Below are positions 32,936 to 44,849 of a DNA stretch of 64,000 nt, piece after piece. The stretch spans positions 66,241,413-66,305,412 of the forward strand of contig OZ034967.1 in assembly GCA_964030785.1 (NCBI GenBank), written 5' to 3'. Under the pieces are notes generated by a model that saw nothing but the letters and a program-made list of their open reading frames with translations, had not been told where the DNA came from and did no database searches. Made by a program: the position numbers and the translations under genes. The DNA is from Siderastrea siderea (lineage: Eukaryota > Cnidaria > Anthozoa > Scleractinia > Rhizangiidae). Position 1 is the first letter of the stretch. Every line of letters begins with the position of its first letter.

Positions 32936-34010
32936 TGAAACGGATGTAAACACCTAATAAGATAATTCCGTCCAAACCCTTCCCCACGGTTTCGGAGGTT
33001 TTGACTGGTCTATTCTACTCTAATCCGATTGACCACGTTTACAATGTACCACTAATTTTCAATATTAACCTAACTTCAAATCTAACTGATGACAAACTAA
33101 AAGAGAGATTAAACCGACTGTTTCCGACATCATAACGTAAAACGCAAAAACAAAAATTTGTTTCGGGAGTAATGAACACCCCAGAAAGTTATTTTGTCAG
33201 TGGAGGAAACAATTTAACCTTTGCTAAATAAAAATGCTAAGGTGTGAAGTGAAATAATATAAGGCACCCAGGTGTTAATTATGTGATATGATACAATACC
33301 CACGTCTCCGCTTCCTATGAATGATGAAATTCGATCTTTTTAGGTTTCGGATTAATAATTTATGATTTCAGATTTAGAATAAAAGAAAATGCAAATTTAA
33401 GACAAGAAAATAGTGATATCAACGAATATTTCACTTTTCTCATGGGACAAATGTTCTATCACTTAGAATAAAAAGGAGTGAATGAAGCCGAATCGAAATA
33501 TGAGCATATTCAGATGTTATAATTGACTCAAGTTTCTTTTTCTCTGTAGGGTGATAATTATGAGGATATGCATGCGTGTACGTCATTTGAGAGTATCAAA
33601 TAAATACCTAGCCCTCGAACTGTTTGGCATCAGCGGGCGACATTTTACGGTCTTTGAGGCTACTTTGGTTCTCCATTTTTATCTTAGACCAAATACTTTG
33701 CCATGAGCCATATTTATCCATGCGATGTAAGATTAAAACAAGACCGCAAATGTAGAGATGAGTGTGTGTGATTGTGGAAGATTGGAACGGAATTAAAAGC
33801 CACAGCTTATTTAAGTTCCTGCTGGGAGAGAAGGATTAATTTTATTTGATATTGCCCCAATTATTTTGGACTCCGCGGGACAGCTTGTAATTAGTATCTC
33901 AATGCCGAACAAGGTCTCGTTAAAGCCCTTTGATTTCGTTCGAAGAAACCTGCCAGCTGTCAAGCATTTCTTCTTTCTAAGTACTTAACTTGTTAAGGCA
34001 ACAAAAATTA

Positions 34011-34117
34011 TATTATCACCCTACACCTACGTTTGATTTTCCGCCGGAACTCTCTGACCATGAAGCCGAAGGTTACAGTAATACGTTTACTACCTTGAAA
34101 AAGATGGTAAAGGGCCT
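34011..34117 (+). repeat. Direct repeat, copy 2
   Basis: Second copy of the 32686-32795 segment, without the surrounding fold-back arms. Confidence 0.75.
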
Positions 34118-34562
34118 TGACTCAAGAACTAAGGTAATGGACATTAAACAGTGCCCGCATTGAAGTCACTGATACATAAAAACACGGTGTAATTTAACTG
34201 GAATTTGAAACATGGAGTGCGGTATGATTTCCACGATCTCGTAACATGTTAATCATTATTTTTTTTTTTCAAAAATGAAATAAAACGACCGAAAATACGC
34301 AGAGGCTTATTTGAATGTTGTGTTCAGTTGCATGGCAAGGCAACGAGATATTGTTAAGGAAATTCTAAGTTTCAAGTAAACGAATTTTTAGCTATATTGA
34401 AATATAGTTGCTCTCAAGAAATATTGAAAGTACCATTTTCATAAAGTTCAAATAACGGGAAATTTTTAACAAAACTAAAAATATTACAATAATGATAATA
34501 AAAGTAAAGAGAATGAAAAGCCGTGGAAACAAAATATCTCATTTAAAGGCTCCTTTCCTTAC

Positions 34563-34635
34563 CAGCAGCTGACGATGAATTAATTCATTGATATTCCGAA
34601 ATGACGTCCGCTTTAAAGTTTAAAGATTCCAGCAT
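34563..34635 (-). other. Candidate 5' untranslated exon upstream of the receptor gene
   Basis: 73 bases with a strong acceptor (GATATTTTCAG) and donor (CTG/GTAAGG) on the minus strand, 5.4 kb upstream of exon 1 of the receptor. Frames contain stops, so it would be non-coding; it starts with a 16-codon upstream ORF. Link to the receptor is inference from position and strand. Confidence 0.3.
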
Positions 34636-35449
34636 CTGAAAATATCACAAGAAAGAGATAATAATGAGTGAGAAAACAAATCCTTCGTTTGAAAAGATAT
34701 CCTTTGATCTCTGAACACAGGGCATAGAAAGTAAGAAAACGAACATTTCACCCCGAATAAATTGGTCACTTTTAATAATTAAATGACCAAAAGCGACTAC
34801 TGAAAAAAGCGTACTGGCTGTTTGCAGATCCGATTTATAATGCATTACGTGTTAAAATCAACGATTGCTTGATCACTTGTTTATTACTTTGACACAAAGT
34901 ACCGAAATAGAGTATTTCTGGATGCAATTAAGTTTCCCGTCGAATTTTTAATTAACATACAATTTCAATTTGTTTGGTAGCTCTTAGATGACGTTTGCGT
35001 CTGTCATATGTTTACGAGGTCCACTCTACTATTTAATTTTTTTCTAAAGGTAGTATTGCAAATGGTCTTAACAATTCTCCCACAAGTTTTTTTGTTGTTT
35101 TTGATATAGTCGGTCATTTGCATAAAAAAATCTAATTGGGAACGACTTGCCTGGGGGACAGGATTGCTTTAGTTGACAGACATCATAATTTAACTAGCCT
35201 CAAAGCAAGACAAGTTTAATTAAAAGTTAGGGCCCCAATTAATTTGCAAGAGAAGCTAGACTCGGGGTGAAATGTTCATGTGGGCACAATAGAATCTGTC
35301 TTTTGGATCCCACATATATACAGTACGCTTCTGAGATTGGGTTTTGCTCATTTCGTAAAGAACCTATAATAAATGTGAAAATTTAAAGAACGCAATTCTC
35401 CTGGCCAAATAAATTCGTCCTGAGACGAACGCTAAGTGTATCCTACCTA

Positions 35450-35890
35450 GCCTGCTACGCAACCCCAGGGGGGGGGGGGGCTCCCATATGTAAGCTATAT
35501 AGGTGTGTGCCTCGAAATAGCCGTTTTTGAGGTTCTCAGGCCTTAAATAGGGTATCCACTTTACCATTTTTTAGAATTGTGATCCTGCTTAATCCTTAGA
35601 TAGGATACTTTTTTGTATTAACTAAAATAACGGTACGCAAACCATGGCGTGTAATTAAACTAGGCCTACTCTACTATTCTATGCTTGATGCTACAAAAAA
35701 GAAATTAAAAGCGACGTGATCACGCAACTTTTAGTGGTCGTTTTTTCCCTTGAATGGGATGTCATTTTGGGGTTTGGGCCGTATCAATTTTCGATTTTCT
35801 AACCTTGAATAGGGTCAGGGTTTAAGAACCTCTGTGGCACACATCTGTTCTAAATTGACGAGAGTACCCCCCACCCCGGGCTACCCAGAC
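35450..35890. repeat. Related 'AAATAGGGTAT' repeat
   Basis: TAAATAGGGTATCC at about 35545 and GAATAGGGTCAG at about 35805 between G-rich and C-rich borders resemble the repeat split by the TIR element at 19294-23500. Confidence 0.55.
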
Positions 35891-35979
35891 GTTCTTTTGG
35901 CCTCGCCACACACTCCTCTCCAACGAGGAGGGAGGAATGTGTTGGGTAGCATAGGAGGCTAAGTGCTACCTTATGCGCA

Positions 35980-36441
35980 GATCAATTCGAAAGTTCAACC
36001 CCCCCCCCCCCCCGGGGGCACCCTCCGGGCGTTTGAATGTTTGAAGATTGGCTTGTTCAATTGGCCCTACCCTCGGGCAAAAAAGCCGCTCAAATGCTCA
36101 CCAATTAGTACTGAGCTACCTCTCCTCAAAGACAAATTCCGTCTTCATTCAAACACTTTACACGCCTTTCAGAGAGAGATATGCCGTAATGACACCTTCA
36201 AACTTCTTTTAAAGGCCCTTTTGAAAGAGTTATTCACTAACAAAGGCGAAATTATATTTTGTAAATCCGTCAAACCCTGCGAAAACCGAAAAACACAAGG
36301 CGTATTATGTCAGAACAAGAGATAAATCTGGTTCAAATTCCCCACCTTCCAACGCAACGTTCAAATTCCCCCTCCCCGGGCACGATGCACGGTCAAATGC
36401 TCGGGATATGCCCGGGCCGATGTTGAAGTTTCGAATTGATC
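35980..36441. mobile_element. MITE with GATCAATTCGAAA inverted ends
   Basis: Left end GATCAATTCGAAAGTTCAAC is inverted at the right end as GTTGAAGTTTCGAATTGATC, one mismatch over 20 bases. The interior has a C homopolymer and no plausible gene; the 120-codon frame across it is low-complexity. Target duplication unclear. Confidence 0.6.
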
Positions 36442-39147
36442 AGCGAGTTAAGTAACTACACTTAAGTTATCATGCCATTCTTAGGATTACTAAATATAAG
36501 ACTGGATTAATTGGTAAATAAAATGCTGGGTTGTAATATAAAATAATATTCCTATAGTATACCGACGTTGCTGTTTTCGGCAAATTAATGAAATTCGAAC
36601 AGAAAGGGGTATGGACAAGAAAGGATTGCTGGTTTGCATGTGACGTCATAAAATTCTAAGGTCAAAACCCGCTAGGCCTGCTGAATTTTTATCGTCAACA
36701 GGTGTAAGATGACATAAAAAAATATCTCTTTACAAGTTTCCAGCTCGGCAGCGTCCTTCGTTTTTAATCTAGAGCATTTTGAATTTTCGAGTTCTCCGCC
36801 GTACGTGACATTAAGATGGCACCGTGACAAAGCTGTCTTGTTTAAAAAAAAGGCCTCTCCTCAGAATTTTTAGCAGTTTGAACATTTCAAATATTGGGTG
36901 AGGTGTTAACGTGAAAGTATACTAGCTCATAGCAAAAGTGAATTCCAGGTGTTTTCTTTGATATCCGGCCGCCATATTGGTGTACCACGACGGTGCACGA
37001 ATATGGCGTCTGCGTACTGAGCTCTGGAACGTTTTGGCAAATAACTCATGATCAAGAACGCTGTACCGGACAGACCTGAGGCTTTGAGAAGTTGTTTATT
37101 TATTAATCTTTGATAACAATTGAAATTCTTGGCTTCTTTTATTGAATGGTTTCGAATTTATTTTTGTATGGCGTGACAGTGCATTTTTATCCTTTCTTGG
37201 ATATAGATCCATGAATTAAAATTTGTCGTGGTGTCTTCGAAACGTTCACCATTCATTGAAAACATGAAAATTGATCGTCTACTTCCGGGATTACTTTCCA
37301 ATTAAAATAATACATTCTGACAATAACAGTACATTTCTCCGCTATGTTACTTCTAACGGCCTAAGAAGGACAATAAAAGTGTCCGAAAAGTCGCCAGTTT
37401 AAGTTATTGTTTTAACCGTGGAATAATCCCCCTCCCGCAATCCCCAAAATAAGCCACATCCGGAATAATAGAAACAAAATAGAATCCCCCCCCCTCCTCC
37501 AAAAAAAAAGAAAAAAACAGCAACAAAATATTTTAATTGCTGGGTTGTTGAAGGTCGTTGAAAGATTTTTGACAGACCTGTACAGACTTCCCTAAGTCGT
37601 TTTGTGGTTATGACGGGCTAACGCATGCCCTCAGAGTTTTGCTCCAACACGCATGTCTTTGGGTGATTTTCCGCTTTTTTGTGATATAAAAGGAGGCGTT
37701 TCGTAGATGGTTCTCGGCAATGGCTGATTTAGAATCAAACTCCATTCGCGTATCAGTGTTTGTTTAATGTTATTCACCCCTGGGTGATATGTAGTCACAA
37801 AAGGCATTATTCTCTCAGTAGGTCTTACCGTGGAATTGAGTTTGTTGTTAATCGTTAGCTGGGCCTAAGCCTCTTGAATTTTTTTTTTTTTGTTAACGAT
37901 TACTGTTATGCTGCCTTCACCAGCACGTTTTAGGTTAATGAAAGGGTGGTTTTCATTTATATTACTGCTCTGTGTGTTCGTTGGATGACAGACTGCATTT
38001 TGGCTTTACAATGTTAACTTTATCTCAGCAAGGCTTAACTTGACGAAAGAGGAGAGACGAATAGAGACATTTCTATACTTTATTGTGATGGTAATTCGAG
38101 GACGCTTATTGATTGTGCTAATCGAAGGTTAACGGTTTCGGAAACCTAAAAACTGGCTGAAATGCGATAAAAAGGCATTGAGACGGTCAAGAAACAGCAC
38201 AAGGACAATATTTGTCTTGTTATTGCTATTTTTCGTTTTATGACTAAAAAAGCGATCACGTTCCATACAAACACTTATATTTTGCCACTAAAGAGGTTTA
38301 CTCGAGAGCCTGAGTATTCTGTGCAACAACCACGAGATCTCGTCCGTGGGACGGTTATTTCTCTCTCTCGGTTGTAGTGAACAAGGTGTTTTGGCGCACG
38401 TTTCCTCTCAAGTTTTTTTTTTTTTTGGCGGGCTTTACGTTGGAAGGTTTCCACCCTAGTTACAGCTGCAGCATCATTTTCTTCGATTTCTCCGATGACC
38501 GGAGCCAAGAACTTTTCTGGGACTATGTTATCTGACATATTTTCAGCTAAGAACTGAACTGTGTGGTCTAAGCAGGGCCGACGGTTTTGTTTCTTTATGA
38601 ATCTCTTCAGCTACTATATAATGACAACAGTTGTGTTTGACAGGGATATGTAGGAAAATTCTTAATTCCTATATCCCACGGAGAAAAAGTTTTTCCACTC
38701 TTTTTTAGCTGACCTGATTGCAGTTGGGATCTACTGCGCCGTATTCTTATTGGTTTGGTCTAAATGTACAATGTCGTGCGATCCATTCTCAGTGTGGTAT
38801 CGTGTACAGGACGAGGCCTCGTTGGAAAGCATGCAGTGTGTGAAAGTGGCTTATTTAGCATGCAGAACGGGAATTTTGAGCTTTCAGGCGCTCTACTCTT
38901 TTGCACAATTAATAAGCTGTGTTCATCCACTGCATTCTAAGGCTCGTGAGTGAATGACGTCATTGTATCCCTTCTGGTGTAATAATGGCATACCATTAAA
39001 TCGGAAAATTGCAGTTTAAATAAACACTTTTCTAATCAACATCAAGGCTTAAAATTTTGTTTGGGGAGTGTCAAGTAAACACTTTTGTTTCTAAGTCCGA
39101 AGAAAAAATGAGAGTGATTTCTTTTTATCGTAGTACCACTTTAAGAC

Positions 39148-39562
39148 GGAAATCCATTAGGAAATTGAATAATTTCAATTTTCAGGAGACAAAAACCTTG
39201 TACCAGAATAATTTAAAGCATATCCCATTCTTTTTTACATTTTTTTAGAGCCATGGATGTAATTTGTTATCTGTAACAACCCAAAAGACAATTTCTTATG
39301 GGAGCCGGAGAAAATAAATTTCAAATTTCACAAAATGAAATCTTACGCATAAAAATTTACCTATTTTACCTGTGTTTACACAATTCCTGTTAAATTTGAA
39401 ATTAAATTTCACGGGCTCCCTTAAGAAATAGTCTTTGGGGTTATTACAGATAACAAATTATATCTATAGCTCTTAAAAAGTGTAAAAAAGAATGCGATAT
39501 ACTTTAAATTATTCTGGTTCAAGGTTTTTGTCCACTAATTACTCAATTTCCTGATGGATTCC
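39148..39562. repeat. Fold-back element with about 165-base arms
   Basis: Left arm 39148-39325 and right arm 39395-39562 are diverged inverse copies (CAGGAAATTGA, CAAAAACCTTG, CCAGAATAATTTAAAG, ATAATTTGTTATCTGTAA). The loop is about 70 bases and AT-rich. A hairpin MITE or inverted pair of one repeat. Confidence 0.75.
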
Positions 39563-41320
39563 ATCTTAATATATTTTGGATTTGATGATCGGTTTAATTT
39601 ATTATTTGTGACTTAAAATTCAACGGTTACATGGAGGGAAGCTTGCGACTGAAGACAATGGATGAACGTACAAGCCATGTGACCGAATGTGTGGCCTCAA
39701 AACGAACAAACGAAAGCAGCGAATACACGAACGGACAATATAACGACGCTATAACGTATAAACAAACGAACAAACCCGACAATTTTGCAAGCAAAACGTC
39801 AAGTAATCAAACGGATGCTTGCAAGCCTGGCAACTCAACAAATGGCTGAAATAGCCTCGGGCTCAAAAGTAATTCATCTGCTTGTTAAATAACAAATCCC
39901 GCAAATTAAAATAATTATGTGTCAAGATGAAATAAGAATGCATAAAATAACGGTCAAAGCCTAAACTGCAAAATGGATTGAAAAACAAACAACCATACAA
40001 ACAAAGCAACGGGGATCGACTGACCCAAACCTACAGAGCCGCTTTCTTTGTTAAAAGCTTAGTGCTTGACTCTGACTGGATTTCACTGAATAAATAAAGG
40101 TGTTTATTTTATTTTACTTTTATTTTAACCGAACCTTGTGTAATTTAAGAGAAAAGTTCAAAATGCCGTTTTCATGACTGGAATCCCTTCTCTGACTGGA
40201 GTCCCTTCCTCCTTTAACCCACGGACGTATGGTGGGAAAGGGGGATGCATGCCATCCTCTCATAATGTTTTTCTTGAAGTTTTTCAAGACAGTTTGTCCT
40301 CAGCACCTGCCCTGTACAGTAATTGTATGTATATGCCTTACACACATTTTAACACAGGCTTGGTGAGAATAGATTGCTATGGTTACGAGATAAGACGTCA
40401 TAAGTAGTAGGCGGTCAAGCCATTTTTGAAGGGAAAAGCATGTTTTTCACCTTTTTTCCATGGAAAAAACCACAACTTGTCGATAAAAACATTTTAATTT
40501 CCGTTGTTTTTGATAATTTCCCATTTTGAGGAAGAAAGAAACTTTAATAACGCGTCAATTCTAGCACAATTTACACAAAATTGTGGACAGTTTGGGTTAC
40601 AAGTTGTGGACAATTAGGGTTACAGTTATAAATTCAAAGTATAGTACAATTAAAAATTAAGAACAAAAAATACATCAGTTGCACTAAGAAACTACTTTCT
40701 AAAATATAAATACGAAAAACAAGATAAAATTGTCGTTACTACAGCTGTAATAAAAAATCCAAGAAGAAAAATTTACATGGTGCAAAATTGTAGAAGATAA
40801 GTTACACAATCATTGCACAAGAACCATGGATGACCGTTGACAGTTTCTAGTGAGGTAAGGTCAGGTTTCGAATCTTTAAAAAAAAAAGAAGAAGCTTGAG
40901 ATGGTGTCATCGTTGACCCTATTTCGTCCTACTTAGCCATGTTGTTCAACTACCTAATTGTTACTACCTGCTCGTCACCTAATTGCTCACTACCTTATTC
41001 AGTGTTATGACTTGGATTACTGTTATTGTGCACAAAGTAAGTTTGATCCAACACAAAGCCAGCTGCTTTTGCAGGCATCACTGCAAAAATACAGTTAATA
41101 AGAGAGGCCCAGGCCTCTATAGTAGGTTATTACCAGTGAACATTAGAAGTTGTACAGACTTACGTAAACTTTGTAAGGACAAAAACAACTTTCTCATCTG
41201 TCTCAATAGTTCGGACTGTCTTTCTCTTTCATTATGAGTAAGATTTCTGACTTGATTGTTTTGTTTTGTTTTTTTCTTGTTTGTTTTTTTACAATTATTT
41301 TCATGTCTAGAAGTTGTACT

Positions 41321-41330
41321 TTATTTATTG
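41321..41330 (-). promoter_or_regulatory. Candidate polyadenylation signal of the ABC pseudogene
   Basis: Two overlapping minus-strand AATAAA hexamers (TTTATTTATTG on the plus strand) lie about 290 bases past the ABC stop codon. Confidence 0.3.
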
Positions 41331-41440
41331 ATTGAGTAAGGTCCACCCCTAAGGATGATTGACGTACTGAAGTGAGGAAAAATTCGGGTTATGATGCTAT
41401 AATTTTCGATGTAAGAAAAGGAAAGTTAATAGCTAGCTAC

Positions 41441-41494
41441 AATTAGTAGTTAACTGACAATTGGCCGAAAAATTAGTAGTTAACTGACAATTGG
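41441..41494 (+). repeat. 24-base direct repeat, 30-base period
   Basis: AATTAGTAGTTAACTGACAA plus TTGG occurs at 41441-41464 and 41471-41494 without mismatch. Confidence 0.85.
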
Positions 41495-41613
41495 GTACCC
41501 CCATTAGCACCCTCAGGTCTGAACGAGGCTTCGTTTTAAGAATCAGCCCTTGCTGTGTTGGCATGGCCTTAGATTAGCTTTTATGCAAAGATGCATAACT
41601 CTTCCTTTGATCC

Positions 41614-42513
41614 TTAGATACTGGTAACTTGAGCCGCCATTTGACCCAAAATACTTGGACCTTTTCTATTCACTAGTGAATCAAACTTGATAAAGTCATC
41701 AACCTCACCATTATTTAAAACTGAAATCTTGTCACAGTCTCTAATCGTGTTTAAACGATGAGCTATGGTGATGACTGTGGAGTCCCTCAGTTTCTTACGC
41801 ACAACGTTCCAAATTGTTTGTTCTGTGTCTGAATCTACGTGCGCAGTGGGCTCATCCAGGATGACGATCTTGTTCTTCTGCAACAACACACGAGCCAAAC
41901 AGATTACCTGGCGTTCTCCTACACTGACATTGGCACCTTGTTCCAGCAATTTGTGATTTAACTGTCCCTTCAGACTTTCTATCAAATCTTTCAGTTGCAC
42001 ATCCTTTAAAGCTCTCCATAAATCTACGTCTTGGAACTGCTCCATAGGGTCGAGATTTTTCTTCAGTGATCCACTGAAAAGGACAGGACTTTGGCTGAAG
42101 AACGGAAATACACTTTCGAGCACCATATCACCATCTGCGTCTGGCATGTGCATAAGAGCTACAACAAATGATGACTTCCCTGCACCCGTGCGGCCTGCAA
42201 CACCAATCTTTGCTCTTCCTTTGATGTTAAGATTAATTTTCTTCAATACTTGTGGTCCCCCCTTATAGTACGTCAGTGATACGTCCTGGAATGTGATACT
42301 TCCTTCACGTGGCCAGTGTTCCGGGGGAAGTTGTTCCGCTTTGCACCCGGGCTCAGAGGCAAGCTTAGTGTACGTCAAAACTCGTTCCACTGACGCCATC
42401 AAATTCTCGAAGTTCGACGTTTTTCTGACAGCATATTGAGTCACTTCCACAGTCTGAACGACATAAACTAGGGCAAGTCCGGCGACGGAAAAAGATACCA
42501 TGCAAAGGTGAGA
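41614..42513 (-). pseudogene. ABC pseudogene block 6: last TMD2 helix and NBD2
   Basis: Open to the stop. GLALVYVVQ, ERVLTYTKL, Walker A GRTGAGKSS, signature VSVGERQ, Walker B KIVILDEPT, D-loop AHVDSDT and H-loop IAHRL are present. Between Walker A and the Q-loop (FSQSPVLFSG) about 16-20 residues that normally read ID-G-D---L-LRS are missing. Confidence 0.88.
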
Positions 42514-43438
42514 CTAAGACCAACAAATTTCTGATAAAGGCCGCGGGGGAGAAAAAAGTCTTCAGTTTTCTCAGAGGTATTTTTGTAGAGGTTATGACTA
42601 TTGGCAAAGAGCGGATCTTTGCAAGACCTATTGGAATCTTAAAAGAAAAATGTGACTTGGCACGAATTTTTCAGAGGTAATTAAGCAATCATGGTTCTAA
42701 AAAAGCTTTAAAATACAAAAGAAAAATGTATAGCATTTTCCTTTTTTTACAATTTAAGCTCAATTATCTCTGAAAAATGGGTGGTTACCCCAAATTTTCT
42801 TTATAGATTCCGATACTCCTTGATAAAATCTGTTTTTCCAAAAATTCCAAAAAATACCATTGTACCGTGGGCAAATTCCTTGAAAAACCTGAATACTCGA
42901 ACCAGACCGGAGATGCACAGAACGTATGGGCAGTAACTAAAGGATGCACCGTCCTTAAAGCGTATGCACGAAGTGCTACAAATGGTGACGACATCGCGCA
43001 TGGTAACGACATTAAGCGGTAAAATTAAAAACGTTGTCTTCTCCTCGAGGAGAAAACTTGGACACAAAATCCAGTTTTACAAACTTAACTTTGGAAGCTC
43101 AAAGCATCGCAAGCAAGTACAATCTATCAACTTGGTTGTACTTCCACCATTCCCCAAGCTCCCAGTTAAATTTGGAATCGGCTTCAAAACGACCAACCTT
43201 TTTAACGGAAAAGTTGCACCAAAATTTTGCCTTTAAATTTATTCAAGATGACACGCGTGGCTCTAATATGGAATATCTGCTTATTCATTCTAATTTTCTT
43301 TATAGCTTTATTCTACCAGCCTGCAACAGCGACTTTTACGGTGTTGAATTCCTTTGTCCTCATGGAGTTCCGAGACAAAAGGGCTCTATTGTTTTTCTTT
43401 TTCACCCCTAAATTGTCTTTTATCTCTCACGAAAAATC

Positions 43439-43597
43439 GGGTGTCAGTAAAACGCGGGGTCGGGGTCGGGGTCGGGGTCCATTGTTCTTTTGTTTCGTTT
43501 TCTGTTGTCTTGCCCTAACCAAAACATAAAACCGAAAACGAAACAAAAGAACAATGGACCCCGACCCCGACCCCGACCCCGCGTTTTACTGACACCC
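43439..43597. mobile_element. MULE-like hairpin MITE with G-quadruplex arms
   Basis: 159 bases starting GGGTGTCAGTAAAACGCGG and ending with its exact inverse. Arms of about 63 bases each contain four GGGG runs spaced by TC. The 9-base duplication CGAAAAATC flanks it exactly (43430-43438 and 43598-43606). Long perfect TIRs plus a 9-base TSD is the Mutator-like pattern. No coding capacity. Confidence 0.85.
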
Positions 43598-43984
43598 CGA
43601 AAAATCACTGAAAGTGGCACTTTTAAATTTTTAGCCTACCAATTTGACCTTAGAGGAGAAGAATGAAACAGACAAAGGCTAAAAAACATTAAATGTCTAA
43701 ATACAATGAAAAGCAGCCTGTTTTGTTTTTTTAGCAAAAACGAGAAGGTTTTTTTTTTCGCTGACGAGTTCTTACTAAGAAAATCAACGATAAAAATGTA
43801 ACTTGACGTTTCGATGATTTTCTTGTTGAAATGTTTTTCAAAATCTTTTACTATTAGGAGTTCTTACTATTCGGGCATTTTCCCCATATTGAATCAATTT
43901 ATTGACAGTATCTCTTTGAGAATGAGTCCTATCACGGTGCAAGATCAGGCTTCAACCAATCAGATTCAAAGAAAATTTAGTTGT

Positions 43985-44290
43985 GAGCGATAACAACTGA
44001 TAGCCTGACAGCCAATCAGAGCGTTCACGGTTCACTGCTTATATCTAGGGGCTGTCTATATAATAATTGCTGATAACCTATTAGTAGAAAGCCAATCAGA
44101 GTGCACACTTGCTCATATTCAGGGATTGTCAATATAATCACAACTGATAGCCTGTTGGTAGGGAAGGGAGCCAATCAGAACGCGCCCTTGATCATATCTA
44201 GGCGATGCCTATATAATAACAGCTCATAGTCTATTAGTAGGGAGCTAATGAGAGTGTTCGCTGCCCAGATGCTGTCCAGGTGATACCCGG
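43985..44290 (+). repeat. Four-unit degenerate tandem array with CCAAT and TATA motifs
   Basis: Units of about 75-80 bases start near 43985, 44068, 44143 and 44220. Each reads CTGATAGCCT-like, GCCAATCAGAG-like, CATATCTAGG-like and TATATAATA-like in that order, the last unit partial. It lies just downstream of ABC block 5, in the intron. Confidence 0.8.
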
Positions 44291-44313
44291 ATATATTAAA
44301 CCTATATACCTAC

Positions 44314-44428
44314 CAGCATCTTGAAACACCAAAACTGCGGCAAGAGCCACTGCACCAGTTAAAAGTGAAGAAAGAAGATCCAAGCGAACACCAAGCCATC
44401 TCCCACTGGCCAACACCATGATAACTGA
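44314..44428 (-). pseudogene. ABC pseudogene block 5: TMD2
   Basis: ASGRWLGVRLDLLSSLL corresponds to the family's RWLGxRLD segment. Acceptor ambiguity (44424 or 44428); donor GATGCTG/GTAGG. An exon expected between this and block 4 was not found. Confidence 0.8.
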
Positions 44429-44849
44429 CTGATTATGGATATCTTGATATCTGTAACGATTAATCCGTAGTCACTTAAACTGTAGTCAGTCTTCGAAACC
44501 CTTTACTCTTTATACGAATGAGCCGCAGCATTTTAAAAACATGCCGGAAAAACTGAGCAATGACCTGGCGTCTTTGGAGAAGCGATATCTGCTAAAATAC
44601 GAGATATATTTTCTTTCACACCCACAGAGTAGGCCGCAACGAACCCCCGTTTTTAGCACGAATGATCACGGATGAAAAAACTCAGTTTAGTAACAAGAAT
44701 ACACGAACTCTTTCAAAGCTTTGCGGCTATACTTTTAGAAGTTAACATTTCTCTACATCTATAATTATCTATTTTGCCACAAAGTACGTACAACATAATT
44801 AGAAAGAAAAAATAGAATGATCAACATCAAATTTAAAAGTAAGAATATG

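Larger units (their letters stand above)
29189..41610. other. 12-kb region without a recognised protein gene
   Basis: Lies upstream of the receptor gene and downstream of the ABC pseudogene. It contains low-complexity G/C runs (29851-29868, 35468-35480, 36000-36013), fold-backs and MITEs listed separately, and a candidate untranslated exon at 34563-34635. An 87-codon minus-strand frame at 38275-38538 has no recognisable domain and its Lys run comes from a T homopolymer. The receptor promoter should be somewhere here. Confidence 0.5.

Noticed and set aside
35963..36325. 120-codon frame across the GATCAATTCGAAA MITE
   Set aside because: Pro run from poly-C and position inside a MITE indicate a chance frame.
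38275..38538. 87-codon minus-strand frame starting MSDNIVPEKF
   Set aside because: No recognisable domain, Lys run derives from a T homopolymer, no convincing splice context. Kept only as a note in the region entry.
43034..43529. Overlapping plus-strand frames of 100-125 codons
   Set aside because: They run into the MULE-like hairpin MITE and show repeat-derived composition (GRGRGRG).
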